Positions 17,602 through 25,931 are shown, counted from the stretch's first letter. The stretch is 64,000 nucleotides of DNA from Pelagicoccus sp. (GCA_028284635.1 JANQRJ010000003.1:1-64000); one strand, 5' to 3'. Made by a program: numbers and translations. The notes: generated by a model from the sequence alone, not told the origin.

Positions 17602-18021
17602 TCAGATGCCCTTGCGGTCCAGACTGACGCGTCCTGGTCCGATGAATACAAGGGAGAAGAAGACGAGGGCGATCTGCAGATGGGCGAAGAAGGCGAGCTC
17701 GAAGTTTTGGGCGGCGATAAGATTGGCCAGCGGAAAACTGGCGGCAATGGTTAGGCAGAGAGCGGTGCCTCGGGTGAACAGGCCGAGAACGAGCATGACT
17801 CCACCGAATACTTGAGCCAGGCAAGCGACTAGGCCGGCTACGAAGTAAAGGCTTGGGTTGAGCTGGGCGATGGCGGCCCCTTGACCGATTTCCGTCCAGA
17901 CCGCTCGCCCACCCAATAGGGAGGGAAAACCGTGGAAAACGGTGAGAGCTCCCACTCCGATGCGAAGGAGAAGTACGCCGAAAAAGTCGAATCTGCTGAG
18001 TCCCGCCAAAGTGAGTTTCAT
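17602..18021 (-). CDS. DoxX-family membrane protein
   Basis: A 139-residue protein with four predicted membrane helices and the DoxX pattern LLLRIGVGALTVFHGFPSLLGG and CLAQVFGGVMLVLGLFTRGTAL. DoxX proteins are small quinone- or redox-linked membrane proteins of poorly defined role. ATG 18021 begins MKLTLAG immediately before the first helix; the open frame extends further but without hydrophobic content. It is 209 bases from the Cof phosphatase, with a family A element between. A second, unrelated-sequence DoxX gene is at 38512. Confidence 0.85.
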   Translation of the reverse strand: MKLTLAGLSRFDFFGVLLLRIGVGALTVFHGFPSLLGGRAVWTEIGQGAAIAQLNPSLYFVAGLVACLAQVFGGVMLVLGLFTRGTALCLTIAASFPLANLIAAQNFELAFFAHLQIALVFFSLVFIGPGRVSLDRKGI

Positions 18022-18088
18022 GTCTAGGTCGTCGCGTGGTGTTCTGTGGCAGTGAGCTAAGACAAGCTTGCGACAAAGGGCAAGGTCT

Positions 18089-18208
18089 GGGGTGCGTTTC
18101 AACGAAGGTGTCGTCCCTCGATTTGCGTTGCTGCTCCAAACTCTGTCGAGTTCGGCTACTGAAGGTGAGTTCAGAGTAGTCGAGGTAGCCGAACTCGAGA
18201 GAGTTTGG
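18089..18208. repeat. Repeat family A, long form, right end missing
   Basis: Starts with GGGGTGCGTTTCAA and GGTGTCGTCCCTCG as in the complete element at 38956, then has a plus unit (18136-18159, CTCTGTCGAGTTCGGCTAC) and a minus unit (18185-18208). The right terminal repeat (ACACTTTGAAGCGCGCCC in the other copy) is not found, so the copy is decayed. Confidence 0.75.
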
Positions 18209-18230
18209 GAGCTCCTTGCTGCTAAAGCCT

Positions 18231-19061
18231 CTAGTCGTGTTGGAGGGATGAGGCTTGGTCCTTGAAAGCTTGTACGGCCCGGGCGAAGGACTCTCTCGGA
18301 TCGCCCTCCGGTGCTACGATGGTCGCGGCCTTTTTGGCGGCGGGCCAGGCGTGATCCATGGCGACTGAAAAGCCCGAAAATTCGAACATGGGCGTATCGT
18401 TATTGGCGTCGCCGAAACTGGCTAGCCTCTCGGGAGCGATATCCAAGTGGCGGAGAAGAGCTTCAAGTCCGGTCCGTTTGGAAGTGTTGGGATGAGCCTT
18501 CTCGAAGATGTTCGTCAGGCTGCGTACCGTGTAGAGATGGGTGTCTCTGAAAGCGGGCAGCCTTTCGATCTCGTCCAGGCGTTCCGCCTCCTCGAAGAAA
18601 GCGACCTTGAGGACGTCCATTTGCGAAACGGCCTCGATGGAAACGTATTCGGGTGGGAAGCCGGTGAGTTTCGAATAGTAGTCGACCCACGGCCCGGTGG
18701 AGAGAGTGTGAATGCCCTGCGAGCTGTAGACTACGATGGAGAGGTCGTGCTCCAGCCCGAGGCTGATAGCGGCGAGGGCTTCGGCATTGTCCATGTGGCA
18801 GGAGAAGATCGTATTCGAATTCTCGATATCCGCCACGTAGCCTCCTTGGGCCGAGACCATGTAGGAGACTTGGGGAATCTTCCTCGCATGGCGCAGCATG
18901 CTCGTGTGGTGGCGGCCGGAAGCCAGGATGATCTCCAGTCCGTGGGAGGAGAGTTCGTCGATAGCCGCTCGATTTGCCGGGCTGATGTCGAGCTCGGGAC
19001 CGAGCAGAGTTCCGTCTAGATCGATGGCGACCGCCTGATAGGGAGAGAAAGGATGGCTCAC
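18231..19061 (-). CDS. Cof-type HAD phosphatase
   Basis: A 276-residue haloacid-dehalogenase-fold hydrolase of subfamily IIB. Motif I is AIDLDGTLLGPE (Asp14, Asp16), motif II the serine in IILASGRH, and motif IV FGDANNDTPMFEF, followed by SVAMDHAWPAAKKAA. The family dephosphorylates sugar phosphates, pyridoxal phosphate or thiamin intermediates; the substrate cannot be read from sequence. The length matches the family (about 270). It is the first gene read leftward before the family A element and DoxX. Confidence 0.93.
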   Translation of the reverse strand: MSHPFSPYQAVAIDLDGTLLGPELDISPANRAAIDELSSHGLEIILASGRHHTSMLRHARKIPQVSYMVSAQGGYVADIENSNTIFSCHMDNAEALAAISLGLEHDLSIVVYSSQGIHTLSTGPWVDYYSKLTGFPPEYVSIEAVSQMDVLKVAFFEEAERLDEIERLPAFRDTHLYTVRSLTNIFEKAHPNTSKRTGLEALLRHLDIAPERLASFGDANNDTPMFEFSGFSVAMDHAWPAAKKAATIVAPEGDPRESFARAVQAFKDQASSLQHD

Positions 19062-19137
19062 GGGAGCAGGTGTGAGCGGGGATCGAGTTAAAGTGAAGAG
19101 TTAAGAGCGAAGAAGGTGGAATTTGCCGGGAGCGGAA

Positions 19138-19178
19138 CGAAAAAAGCTCCGGAACGTTCGGCTGGAACGCTCCGGAGC
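19138..19178 (-). terminator. Intrinsic terminator of the spondin-domain gene
   Basis: On the minus strand GCTCCGGAGCGTTCC pairs with GGAACGTTCCGGAGC (14 of 15) around a 3-base loop and is followed by TTTTTTCG. It lies 39 bases after the stop of the gene at 19217. Confidence 0.85.
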
Positions 19179-19216
19179 GGCTGTTTGGTCGTTTGGAATT
19201 TTGGTTTGTTTCGCGT

Positions 19217-20104
19217 CTAGGCCACTCTGGCCACGCGTTTGCGAGCGACGAGTTGGAAACCAAGGAGAGCGAGGAAACTCATGGCGCCAATGTAAGGGGT
19301 GGAGTCGGACACCCGCTTTGGCGCGCCTTGGGAGACGCGTATGGTCGCTAGCAGAGTGTCGTCGGTGAAGGTCGAAGTAAGCGTGGAGCCAACGGCGAGG
19401 TTCGTGCCGAGAAACGGCGTGTCGAGTCCGCTGTGCGAGGCAATCACGCTTGTGGGGCTGGTCGGGGTGCTCGGAATATCGTCGGCAGTGCCTGGCAAGC
19501 CGTCATGGCCGAATCCCAGCACTGAGAGCGGAGCGCCGAAGCCATCGTTTTCCTCCGTCCCCGCGTCGTAGATGTTGGATCCGAAGATGTTGATTTCGAA
19601 GTCGCCCACGAAGTCGCCCAAAGCGTCGAACAGCGTGTAGGCTTCCGGGTCGTCGTTGCCGAAGAAGGCATCGTTGGAAGGGAGAAGCATGGAGGCGAAT
19701 GAGAAGAACCTGTTGGCAGTCGGGTCGAGGTGCACTTCAGTCGACTGGGATTGGCCAGGGGCGAAGAGCACGCCTGGGGGGCCTCCCGCCGTAGGGTCTT
19801 GGAAGAGAACCTTGCCGATTCCGCCAGCGACGGCGGCAACTTCGCCAATCAGGCCGCTGGGCACTCCGTCTTCGGCGATCAGCTCGAGAGCTGCGCTGGC
19901 TTGGGATCCTACATCGAATGCATCGAAGGAGCCGTCGTGGAAGCCGAGGAACACCGGAGTGAACCAGAGTCCGCCTCGCTCGCTCCGGTTTTCGACCTCG
20001 ATCTTGAGGACCGTGGCATGGACGTTGACTGTGGCGAGGCTGGCGAGCAGAACGCAGCTGCCGATCGCCGCTTTGGCGATAGTTCTAGATTTGGATATCA
20101 TCAT
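19217..20104 (-). CDS. Secreted spondin-domain protein with VPDSG/PEP-CTERM-like sorting signal
   Basis: A 295-residue exported protein. Residues 1-30 form a signal peptide (IAKAAIGSCVLLASLATVNVHA). The main part has the spondin N pattern seen in bacterial proteins: VEVEN-like KIEVENRSERGG, PVFLGFHDGSFDAFDVG and ALELIAEDG. The C-terminus is a tripartite sorting tail: VSDSTP, a hydrophobic helix (IGAMSFLALLGFQLV) and a basic end (ARKRVARVA). This resembles VPDSG-CTERM signals handled by exosortase in Verrucomicrobia, but the motif reads VSDST. It is probably surface-displayed; the ligand is unknown. A strong terminator follows. Confidence 0.82.
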   Translation of the reverse strand: MMISKSRTIAKAAIGSCVLLASLATVNVHATVLKIEVENRSERGGLWFTPVFLGFHDGSFDAFDVGSQASAALELIAEDGVPSGLIGEVAAVAGGIGKVLFQDPTAGGPPGVLFAPGQSQSTEVHLDPTANRFFSFASMLLPSNDAFFGNDDPEAYTLFDALGDFVGDFEINIFGSNIYDAGTEENDGFGAPLSVLGFGHDGLPGTADDIPSTPTSPTSVIASHSGLDTPFLGTNLAVGSTLTSTFTDDTLLATIRVSQGAPKRVSDSTPYIGAMSFLALLGFQLVARKRVARVA

Positions 20105-20263
20105 TATTCTAAGCGTGAGGTTGAGTTGGCGCTAACAACCCGCAGGGCCGAATTGCCCTGGGGCCGACGAATAGAGCCGCCTCTCGCCCAGTTTATTCCC
20201 AGGCGGGGAAATTTATTTGCTAGTGTCGCGTCACGCATGAACCGTAGCGCGGATTCCGCAGAG

Positions 20264-20421
20264 CGCATTGGCATTAACTTAACGTAAGAAGCATCCTTTG
20301 GAGGGCAACGCTCCGTCGTTGCCGTGCCGGTTATTCCCTCTGTAGGCTCTGCGGTCCCGCAGTCGCGGGAGAGCATTGCCCTCCAGCCCATCGCCTTTCG
20401 GCTTAAGTTGACGCCTATGCG
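20264..20421. mobile_element. Fold-back miniature element, copy 1
   Basis: Starts CGCATTGGCATTAACTTAA and ends CTTAAGTTGACGCCTATGCG, imperfect 20-bp terminal inverted repeats. Inside, GGAGGGCAACGCTCCGTCG and its complement form a second stem. It is flanked by CAGAG on both sides (20259-20263 and 20422-20426) and interrupts a GTAGCGCGG hairpin that is whole once the element and one CAGAG are removed. Copy 2 (25758-25906) is the same element in reverse orientation. Confidence 0.8.
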
Positions 20422-20452
20422 CAGAGCGGGACCGCGACCGCGGTTTTAAGGT

Positions 20453-20515
20453 GTAGCCGAAGTCGAACGACTTTGGAGGACAGGTAGAGAACCAAAGTCT
20501 ATCGACTTCGGCTAC
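20453..20515. repeat. Repeat family A inverted pair
   Basis: A minus unit (20453-20476) and a plus unit (20492-20515, AGTCTATCGACTTCGGCTAC) are separated by 15 bases, the same order and spacing as at 17444. Confidence 0.8.
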
Positions 20516-20530
20516 AAGGAATCCAACCGA

Positions 20531-20567
20531 TGCGGACGCGGTCCCACTCTGCGGGATCCACGCTAGG
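20531..20567. repeat. GTAGCGCGG-type hairpin
   Basis: GCGGACGCGGTCCCACTCTG is followed by CGGGATCCACGCTAGG. It resembles the host hairpin interrupted at 20264 and the intact one at 43854. It lies just downstream of the SGNH gene's stop. Confidence 0.5.
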
Positions 20568-20584
20568 GCTTCCCAAGTTCCTGC

Positions 20585-21229
20585 TCAATCCCACTGGAAA
20601 TCCAGGGTGCGAAGCGCGTTTTTCGCGATGACTAGGTGACCTGTCATAGTGGGGTGAATACGGTCTGAACTGTAGGTCTCTGGATCTCGGTGTTCGAGTC
20701 TGGCGTCAAATGCCGGCTGCAGTTCGACGAGATGCCCGTCGAATTCCGACGCGAGCTTTTCGACGATGGCGCCGTACTGCGCGAGCATGATCCTCGTGGG
20801 ATCGTTGCGATCATTTTCTATTATGTAGGGCGCCATGAGGATGAGTCCCTTGAGCGTCGGCCGTATCTGGTCGAGGATCTTGCGATAGGTGGACTCGAAA
20901 AGCTCGGGGTCCACTTGAACGACGGTGTCCTGCGGGTCGATCTGCCGCCAAACGTCGTTGAACCCGATGAGTATCGAGAGCCAGTCCGGCTCGATGTCGA
21001 TCGCATCGCTTTGCCATCGGCTTTCCAGGTCGATGACGCGATTGCCATTCACGCCTGTATTGACAACATCAATACGAATATCGGGATACCTGACGGCGAG
21101 CATGGCATCGACCATGGAAACGTAGCCGGATCCTAGGTCGCTGCCGTTCGGATCGCTCGACTTGTCGCGACTGGAGTCGGTGACGGAGTCGCCTATGAAG
21201 AGAATTCTGTCGTTGTTCTGGAGTTTCAT
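20585..21229 (-). CDS. SGNH/GDSL-family esterase or lipase (paralogue 1)
   Basis: A 214-residue SGNH hydrolase. Block I is ILFIGDSVTD with the nucleophilic Ser, block II has the Gly in NTGVNGNRV, block III the Asn in LIGFNDVWRQ, and block V is DRIHPTMTGH with the catalytic Asp and His. Such enzymes deacetylate sugars or cleave small esters. No signal peptide is seen, so it is probably cytoplasmic. ATG 21229 places block I at residue 10; the longer frame is unsupported. It lies 100 bases downstream of the HAD gene. A close paralogue is at 62173. Confidence 0.93.
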   Translation of the reverse strand: MKLQNNDRILFIGDSVTDSSRDKSSDPNGSDLGSGYVSMVDAMLAVRYPDIRIDVVNTGVNGNRVIDLESRWQSDAIDIEPDWLSILIGFNDVWRQIDPQDTVVQVDPELFESTYRKILDQIRPTLKGLILMAPYIIENDRNDPTRIMLAQYGAIVEKLASEFDGHLVELQPAFDARLEHRDPETYSSDRIHPTMTGHLVIAKNALRTLDFQWD

Positions 21230-21329
21230 GTGGGTGTTGTCGCTGGGAGGAACTCGTCTCCGCTGCTTGTCTGTCGGACTTAGGGCGTATAGCATCCATG
21301 ATGCAGCTCCAATGATCGAGTAATCCAGG

Positions 21330-22352
21330 CTAGAGGTTGAGAGTATCCTGTTCGGCGGCCTCGGGTGGGAGTTCGTCGTCCGACTCTTCCTTGTCCTTGA
21401 GATGGCGTGGGGGCTTGGCGACTCTCTGGGCGAGGTAGGCTTCTCGGTCGTCGACGATGCGCTGGCAGATTTTATGCACGTGCATGCGCAGCCACATTGC
21501 GGTATTGCTGTCGCCCGAGTAGCGGGCTGGGCCATAGGCGTGGATGCGATTGGTCTGCAGCAGGACGTCGTTCTGCTCGAACTCCTCGTCGTTGCCGGGC
21601 TTGTACACGGCGTAGGCCTTGCCGCCGAATTTGCGCAGAACGGAAAAGCAGGGCACGTCGCTAGGACCGTCGGCTATGTATATCATATTCTGAAACGGTA
21701 TGCGTCGATCCTCTGGAGCCATCTTGGCGTTGACGTCTATATTCTCGTCGCGGTTGGAGCCTTTGTTTATTTCGAATAGGGCGCGGGTCTTAGTGGTGTT
21801 GTCGATCATGGTGCCGATCTGGCTGACGATGTCCTCGCTTTCCAAAGGGAAGTCGTCTTGGGTGAGGTAGCCGGGCTGGAGCGGATTTTCGATGAATTCG
21901 CTGCCGTAGATGCCATCGACATAGGAAGCGATCTTGCTGCCGTGCACCATTTCGGCGATGCCCGTGGTGATTATATAGTGCTCGAGCTGGAGGTCGTGCT
22001 TGACGTACTCGGGCTTCGAGCGGGCTTCGTCGCGCAGCTCTTGGAAGAATTTCGGGAGGCCCTCGTAGAAGACGATTTGCTGGCCGAGTTCGCGCAGCAT
22101 CCGGTTGTTGAGGCCTGGCATCTTGCCGGCTCGGGCGTAGGTGAGGATGTGGTTGAGATAGACGGATTCGCCGGAGACCGTGTAGCCGCGCTGCTTGTAG
22201 CGTTGGGCCATGGTGTTGACCTCGTTCCAGAAGTTGGTCTCGTCGATCTCGAAGGCCTCGAAAAGGGGCTGCTGCATGTAGCCCGGGATAAGGGTCTTGT
22301 CGAAGTCCCAGACGAGGGCGATCTTGTTTTGGGTAGAGAAGCTTTGGGCCAT
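21330..22352 (-). CDS. HAD-superfamily hydrolase (phosphoserine-phosphatase-like)
   Basis: A 340-residue protein. Motif I is VWDFDKTLIPGY (Asp16, Asp18), a threonine in IITTGIAEMVHGS is motif II, and motif IV is MIYIADGPSDVPCFSVL. A large helical cap lies between motifs I and II (residues about 25-125). The acidic C-terminal tail (KEESDDELPPEAAEQD) is probably disordered. The substrate is unknown. ATG 22352 was chosen because it opens just before motif I; ATGs at 22385 and 22442 would add an unconserved basic leader. Upstream is a 58-bp perfect palindrome shared with the divergent prfA. Confidence 0.85.
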   Translation of the reverse strand: MAQSFSTQNKIALVWDFDKTLIPGYMQQPLFEAFEIDETNFWNEVNTMAQRYKQRGYTVSGESVYLNHILTYARAGKMPGLNNRMLRELGQQIVFYEGLPKFFQELRDEARSKPEYVKHDLQLEHYIITTGIAEMVHGSKIASYVDGIYGSEFIENPLQPGYLTQDDFPLESEDIVSQIGTMIDNTTKTRALFEINKGSNRDENIDVNAKMAPEDRRIPFQNMIYIADGPSDVPCFSVLRKFGGKAYAVYKPGNDEEFEQNDVLLQTNRIHAYGPARYSGDSNTAMWLRMHVHKICQRIVDDREAYLAQRVAKPPRHLKDKEESDDELPPEAAEQDTLNL

Positions 22353-22462
22353 GGCGAAAGGGTTCTGTCGTTTCGACGCAATCATTTGCCAAAGCCAGCC
22401 TCCGGGTCGAGCGCCTTCCTCGCCAAGACGCCTCTTCTTCAAGGCCGACCGCCGTCATCTCT

Positions 22463-22520
22463 CGCCTCCCGCGGACATTTAATTCTCCAACGTTGGAGAA
22501 TTAAATGTCCGCGGGAGGCG
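22463..22520. repeat. Perfect 58-bp palindrome
   Basis: Two 29-base arms meet with no spacer at CCAAC/GTTGG (22491/22492). The left arm begins CGCCTCCCGCGGACATTTAA. All 29 positions are complementary. It sits between the divergent HAD gene and prfA. Its centre resembles those of the inverted repeats at 42590 and 57381. Confidence 0.95.
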
Positions 22521-22664
22521 TTTCGGGATGGATTTCTTGGGGGAGGATGGGGGGTCTTGTGGGGAAGTGGCGCGTACTAGCCTTGCCAAGGGCTTGGCTT
22601 TGCGTAACGGATTCGTGTCTTGCCGGGCGGTTCCGCGATCATGCTGTGCCGCCGTTTTGCTTCC

Positions 22665-23756
22665 ATGGCCATCACGCTTCCAGATATTTCCCCTTTCAAG
22701 ACGCGCGTCGAAGAGATCGACGCCATGATGAACGAGCCGGACTTCTACAACGACGCTCGGCGTTCGGCGGCTCTTTCGCGCGAGCAGATGAAGCTGCGCG
22801 AGTTGCTCGCGGCAAACGACGAGCTGCTCAAAACCAAGTCCCAGCTGACCGAAAATCGCGAGATTCTGGAGGATCTCGAGGGCGATGCGGAGCTCAAGGA
22901 GCTTGCCGAGATGGAGATTCCCGAATTGGAGGAGAAGGTCGAGAAGTTGGAGACAGAGATCCTGGCGGCTATGATCCCCCCAGAGGAAACCGATTCGCGC
23001 AACACGATCATGGAAATCCGGGCAGGGGCGGGCGGCGATGAGGCGTCTCTTTTCGCAGCCGACCTCTTTCGGATGTACACTCGGCTGGGCGAGCGGCGTG
23101 GCTGGCGCGTCGAGCAGATGAGCGCCAGCGCCAGCGGGATGGACGGCTTCAAGGAGGTCATTTTTTCCGTAACGGGGGAAGAGGTCTACAAGCAGTTGAA
23201 ATTCGAAAGCGGCGTGCATCGGGTGCAGCGCGTGCCAGAGACCGAGTCCCAAGGCCGTATCCATACCTCCACCGTGACCGTGGCAGTGCTTCCCGAGGCT
23301 GAAGAGGTTGACGTGGAGATCAATCCGCAGGATTTGGAAATCACTGCGGCCAGAGCGAGTGGAGCAGGGGGCCAGCACGTCAATACGACTGACTCGGCGA
23401 TCAATATCGTGCACAAGCCCACGGGCATCACCGTCTACTGCGCCGACGAGCGCTCTCAGATCAAGAACCGGGCCAAGGCCATGAAGGTCCTCTACGCTCG
23501 CCTGTTGAAGCAGAAGGAGGACGAGGAACGGGCGAAGTATGCGGAAAACCGCAAGAAGCAAGTCGGCACGGGCGACCGCAGCGAACGGATTCGCACCTAC
23601 AATTTTCCTCAGAGCCGCCTGACCGACCATCGTATCGGGCTGACCGTGCACAGCCTGCCTCAAGTGATGGACGGAGAGCTCGATGAAGTGCTGGAATCGC
23701 TGCATGCGGCGGATCAGAATCTGAAGATCGAAGCGCTCATGGCGCGTCAGGGCTGA
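22665..23756 (+). CDS. prfA: Peptide chain release factor 1
   Basis: Recognises UAA and UAG stop codons and triggers peptide release. The 363 residues match RF1 length (about 360). The catalytic GGQ is at residues 235-237 in [13 protein letters not shown]. The codon-reading motif is PET in [14 protein letters not shown], which marks RF1 rather than RF2 (SPF). An N-terminal coiled helical domain precedes. ATG 22665 matches the family N-terminus ([11 protein letters not shown]). prmC, whose product methylates the GGQ glutamine, follows by 48 bases, the classical pairing. Confidence 0.98.
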   Translation: MAITLPDISPFKTRVEEIDAMMNEPDFYNDARRSAALSREQMKLRELLAANDELLKTKSQLTENREILEDLEGDAELKELAEMEIPELEEKVEKLETEILAAMIPPEETDSRNTIMEIRAGAGGDEASLFAADLFRMYTRLGERRGWRVEQMSASASGMDGFKEVIFSVTGEEVYKQLKFESGVHRVQRVPETESQGRIHTSTVTVAVLPEAEEVDVEINPQDLEITAARASGAGGQHVNTTDSAINIVHKPTGITVYCADERSQIKNRAKAMKVLYARLLKQKEDEERAKYAENRKKQVGTGDRSERIRTYNFPQSRLTDHRIGLTVHSLPQVMDGELDEVLESLHAADQNLKIEALMARQG

Positions 23757-23804
23757 TGCGTCCGGTTTTTTTCGGGATCTCGATGCCGGACGTTTCATTT
23801 CGAC

Positions 23805-24665
23805 ATGTCTGACGCGCTCACAGTGCTGGAAGTCCTGCAGCGCAGCGCTGGCTTCCTGGAGAGCAAGGGTGTGGAGAACGCTCGCCTCAACGCGGAGTGG
23901 CTGATCGCCTCCGCACTGGGCATCGATCGCATGCGGCTCTACATGCAGTTTGATCGGCCGTTGGTCGAGAAGGAGCTTGCCGACATGCGGTCGAAGGTCG
24001 CTCGCCGAGCGAAGCGAGAGCCCCTGCAGTACATTCTTGGCTCGGCGCCGTTTCAGGAGCTGACGCTCAAGGCGGACGCTCGGGCCTTGATCCCGCGTCC
24101 GGAGACCGAGCAGCTCGTCCAGCGGGTGGCGGATTCCGTGCCGGAAAACGACGCCTCTCTCCGTATCTTGGATCTCGGCACTGGAAGCGGAGCGATCGCC
24201 CTCGCTCTGGCTTTCGCTTTGCCACGCAGCGAGATCGTAGCGATCGACGCCAGTGAGGCTGCCTTGGAACTCGCGAGGGAAAACGCTCTGCTTTGCGGCT
24301 TGCAGAATCGAGTCGAGTTTCGGCGGTCGGATTGGTTCGAGGAGCTTCCGGTAGAGGAAAGGTTCGATCTGATCGTGGCCAACCCGCCTTACCTCACGGA
24401 GGCCGAGTTGGCTAGCGCGGAGCCGGAGGTGCGCGACCACGAACCTCGCAATGCCTTGGTGGCTGACGAAGCTGGGTTGTCTGACCTGCGGATCATCGTC
24501 CAAGAAGCGCTTCCCAGAATGCAGTCGGGAGGGACGCTTTGGTTGGAGACCGGCCTTGAACATCGCGAGGCCCTGCTAAAGCTTTGTTTGCAAGTCGGTT
24601 TTGCTGCCGCGGAGGGTCTTGACGATTGGAGCGAACGACCGCGCTTCATTCGAGCTACGTGTTGA
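23805..24665 (+). CDS. prmC: Release factor glutamine methyltransferase
   Basis: Methylates the GGQ glutamine of release factors using S-adenosylmethionine. A helical N-terminal domain (residues 1-75, with REPLQYILGSAPF) precedes a Rossmann methyltransferase domain: LDLGTGSGAIALAL binds AdoMet and NPPY (193-196) binds the glutamine. GRGIK-type PRPETEQLV is also present. The 286 residues are normal length. It is co-transcribed with prfA, whose product is its substrate. Confidence 0.97.
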   Translation: MSDALTVLEVLQRSAGFLESKGVENARLNAEWLIASALGIDRMRLYMQFDRPLVEKELADMRSKVARRAKREPLQYILGSAPFQELTLKADARALIPRPETEQLVQRVADSVPENDASLRILDLGTGSGAIALALAFALPRSEIVAIDASEAALELARENALLCGLQNRVEFRRSDWFEELPVEERFDLIVANPPYLTEAELASAEPEVRDHEPRNALVADEAGLSDLRIIVQEALPRMQSGGTLWLETGLEHREALLKLCLQVGFAAAEGLDDWSERPRFIRATC

Positions 24666-24867
24666 GCTGAGACCTCGTTAAGGTTTTGGCTTCCGTATCT
24701 GACGTGGAAGCGCGTACGAAGGATCGCGTTTCGAAGTGGCCTTCTACCGGTTTCCACGGAAAAGTGGCCTGGAATCCATCAGAACGGAACTTAAGCCATT
24801 AGGGCCGTCTAAATTTGAAACCGATTTCCTGAAGCGTTTTTACGATTTGGAACGTAGAAGTAGATAG

Positions 24868-25602
24868 ATGTTTAATTTTAGCAAAACGCCGCCCGTGGCT
24901 CCAGCTGCTGATCAGCCGGAAACCCAGCTTCGCTCGCTTCGCACGCGCGGAGTGGCGGATGCGGACGTGTTCAGCAGTTGGACGGAGCTTGAGGAGCATC
25001 TGGTAAGGACTTTGGATCTCAGGAGCGCTGCAATCTGCCTTCTGCCCAATTTCGTGGGCTCGGAAAGAGTCGAGGATCTAGGCAGTCTCACTAGCTGCGA
25101 ATTGGACAACGGGGCGATTCTGCTCGAAGTGAATATCGGCTACCGGGCTCGCCTGGCTGCCCATCTGGTGAAGGGTCGTCGTAGCGAGGAACGGGTTGAC
25201 GCCTGGCCGCCGAAATCGCTCTACAATCAGATCGCCCGATATGCCCTCGACGTTTTCTCCCGCACGGTCTCGGATCGAGTGGTCGAGCTTATGGCCGAAA
25301 AAAAGGGCCGCAGCGTAGCCTGGTTCTACTTCACCTCGGAGGCGGAAGTGGAGTCGGCTTCGAGCGATGCGGAAGAGTTCTGTCGCAGTTTTTTTCCCGC
25401 CTTTCACTCGTTCGAGGGCTATTTTCCGAAAGAAGTGGAGGACTACATCCACGCGCTGTTGGGCAATTTGCCCGAGCCCGATGGATTTCTAAGCGACGAC
25501 GGACTGGCGTTTGCCATCTCCATTGAGCATAGCGTAGCGAATTGCCTGCTGCGCCGAGTAGATAGCCAAGGCTACCTCTTCTCGATGTGGCGTGAAGACT
25601 GA
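24868..25602 (+). CDS. Uncharacterised protein, no recognised domain
   Basis: A 244-residue soluble protein not recognised by family. It has no signal peptide or membrane helix. The N-terminal 20 residues are low-complexity (TPPVAPAADQPETQ), then a mixed alpha/beta region with an acidic character (ASSDAEEFCRSFFPAFHSFE). Codon use resembles its neighbours and the open frame is long with an AT-rich leader, so it is probably a real gene. It lies 200 bases after prmC and before a repeat-rich gap; context gives no function. Confidence 0.7.
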   Translation: MFNFSKTPPVAPAADQPETQLRSLRTRGVADADVFSSWTELEEHLVRTLDLRSAAICLLPNFVGSERVEDLGSLTSCELDNGAILLEVNIGYRARLAAHLVKGRRSEERVDAWPPKSLYNQIARYALDVFSRTVSDRVVELMAEKKGRSVAWFYFTSEAEVESASSDAEEFCRSFFPAFHSFEGYFPKEVEDYIHALLGNLPEPDGFLSDDGLAFAISIEHSVANCLLRRVDSQGYLFSMWRED

Positions 25603-25695
25603 AGCCGGGGAGACGCTCGAACCTTGCTGCCGGATCAGTTCAATAAACATACCCGAACCCGTCCCGTTTACGGGTGCGATTAAAATGTCGTCCTG

Positions 25696-25931
25696 GTAGG
25701 GCCCGATCGCCGAGCGGGCCGTGTTGCAGGATCCATTCTCCGCGGCTCCCGCGACGGCGCATAGGCGTCAACTTAAGCCGAAAGGCGGTGGGCTGGAGGG
25801 CAATGCTCCGTCATTGCCGCAGAGCCTACGAGGGAATAAACGCTGCGGCAACGACGGAGCGTTGCCCTCCTAAGGATGCTTCTTACCTTAAGTTGACGCC
25901 TATGCGCGACGGCGGGACGATCGGGCCCTAC
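25696..25931. repeat. Repeat family B hairpin interrupted by a fold-back element
   Basis: The left arm GTAGGGCCCGATCGCCGAG (25696 on) and the right end GATCGGGCCCTAC (to 25931) are the ends of the family B hairpin seen intact at 11880. The element at 25758-25906 sits in the loop-to-right-arm region, bounded by CGACGG on both sides. Confidence 0.8.
25758..25906. mobile_element. Fold-back miniature element, copy 2
   Basis: A 149-bp element with 20-bp perfect terminal inverted repeats (CGCATAGGCGTCAACTTAAG and its complement). The interior is also palindromic: GGAGGGCAATGCTCCGTC against GACGGAGCGTTGCCCTCC. CGACGG flanks both ends (25752-25757 and 25907-25912); the repeat could be read as 8 bp (CGCGACGG) if the element boundary is shifted. 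It is inserted in a family B hairpin. Confidence 0.85.

Larger units (their letters stand above)
20105..20584. other. 480-bp gap built of four repeat elements
   Basis: No gene is seen. The order is: upstream region of the spondin gene (20105-20241), a GTAGCGCGG hairpin split by a fold-back element (20242-20443), a family A pair (20453-20515), and a second GTAGCGCGG-type hairpin (20531-20567) ending next to the SGNH stop. Confidence 0.75.

Noticed and set aside
20264..25906. Composite transposon bounded by the two fold-back elements
   Set aside because: The copies are in inverse orientation 5.5 kb apart, but each has its own different flanking duplication, so they inserted independently; prfA and prmC between them are core genes.
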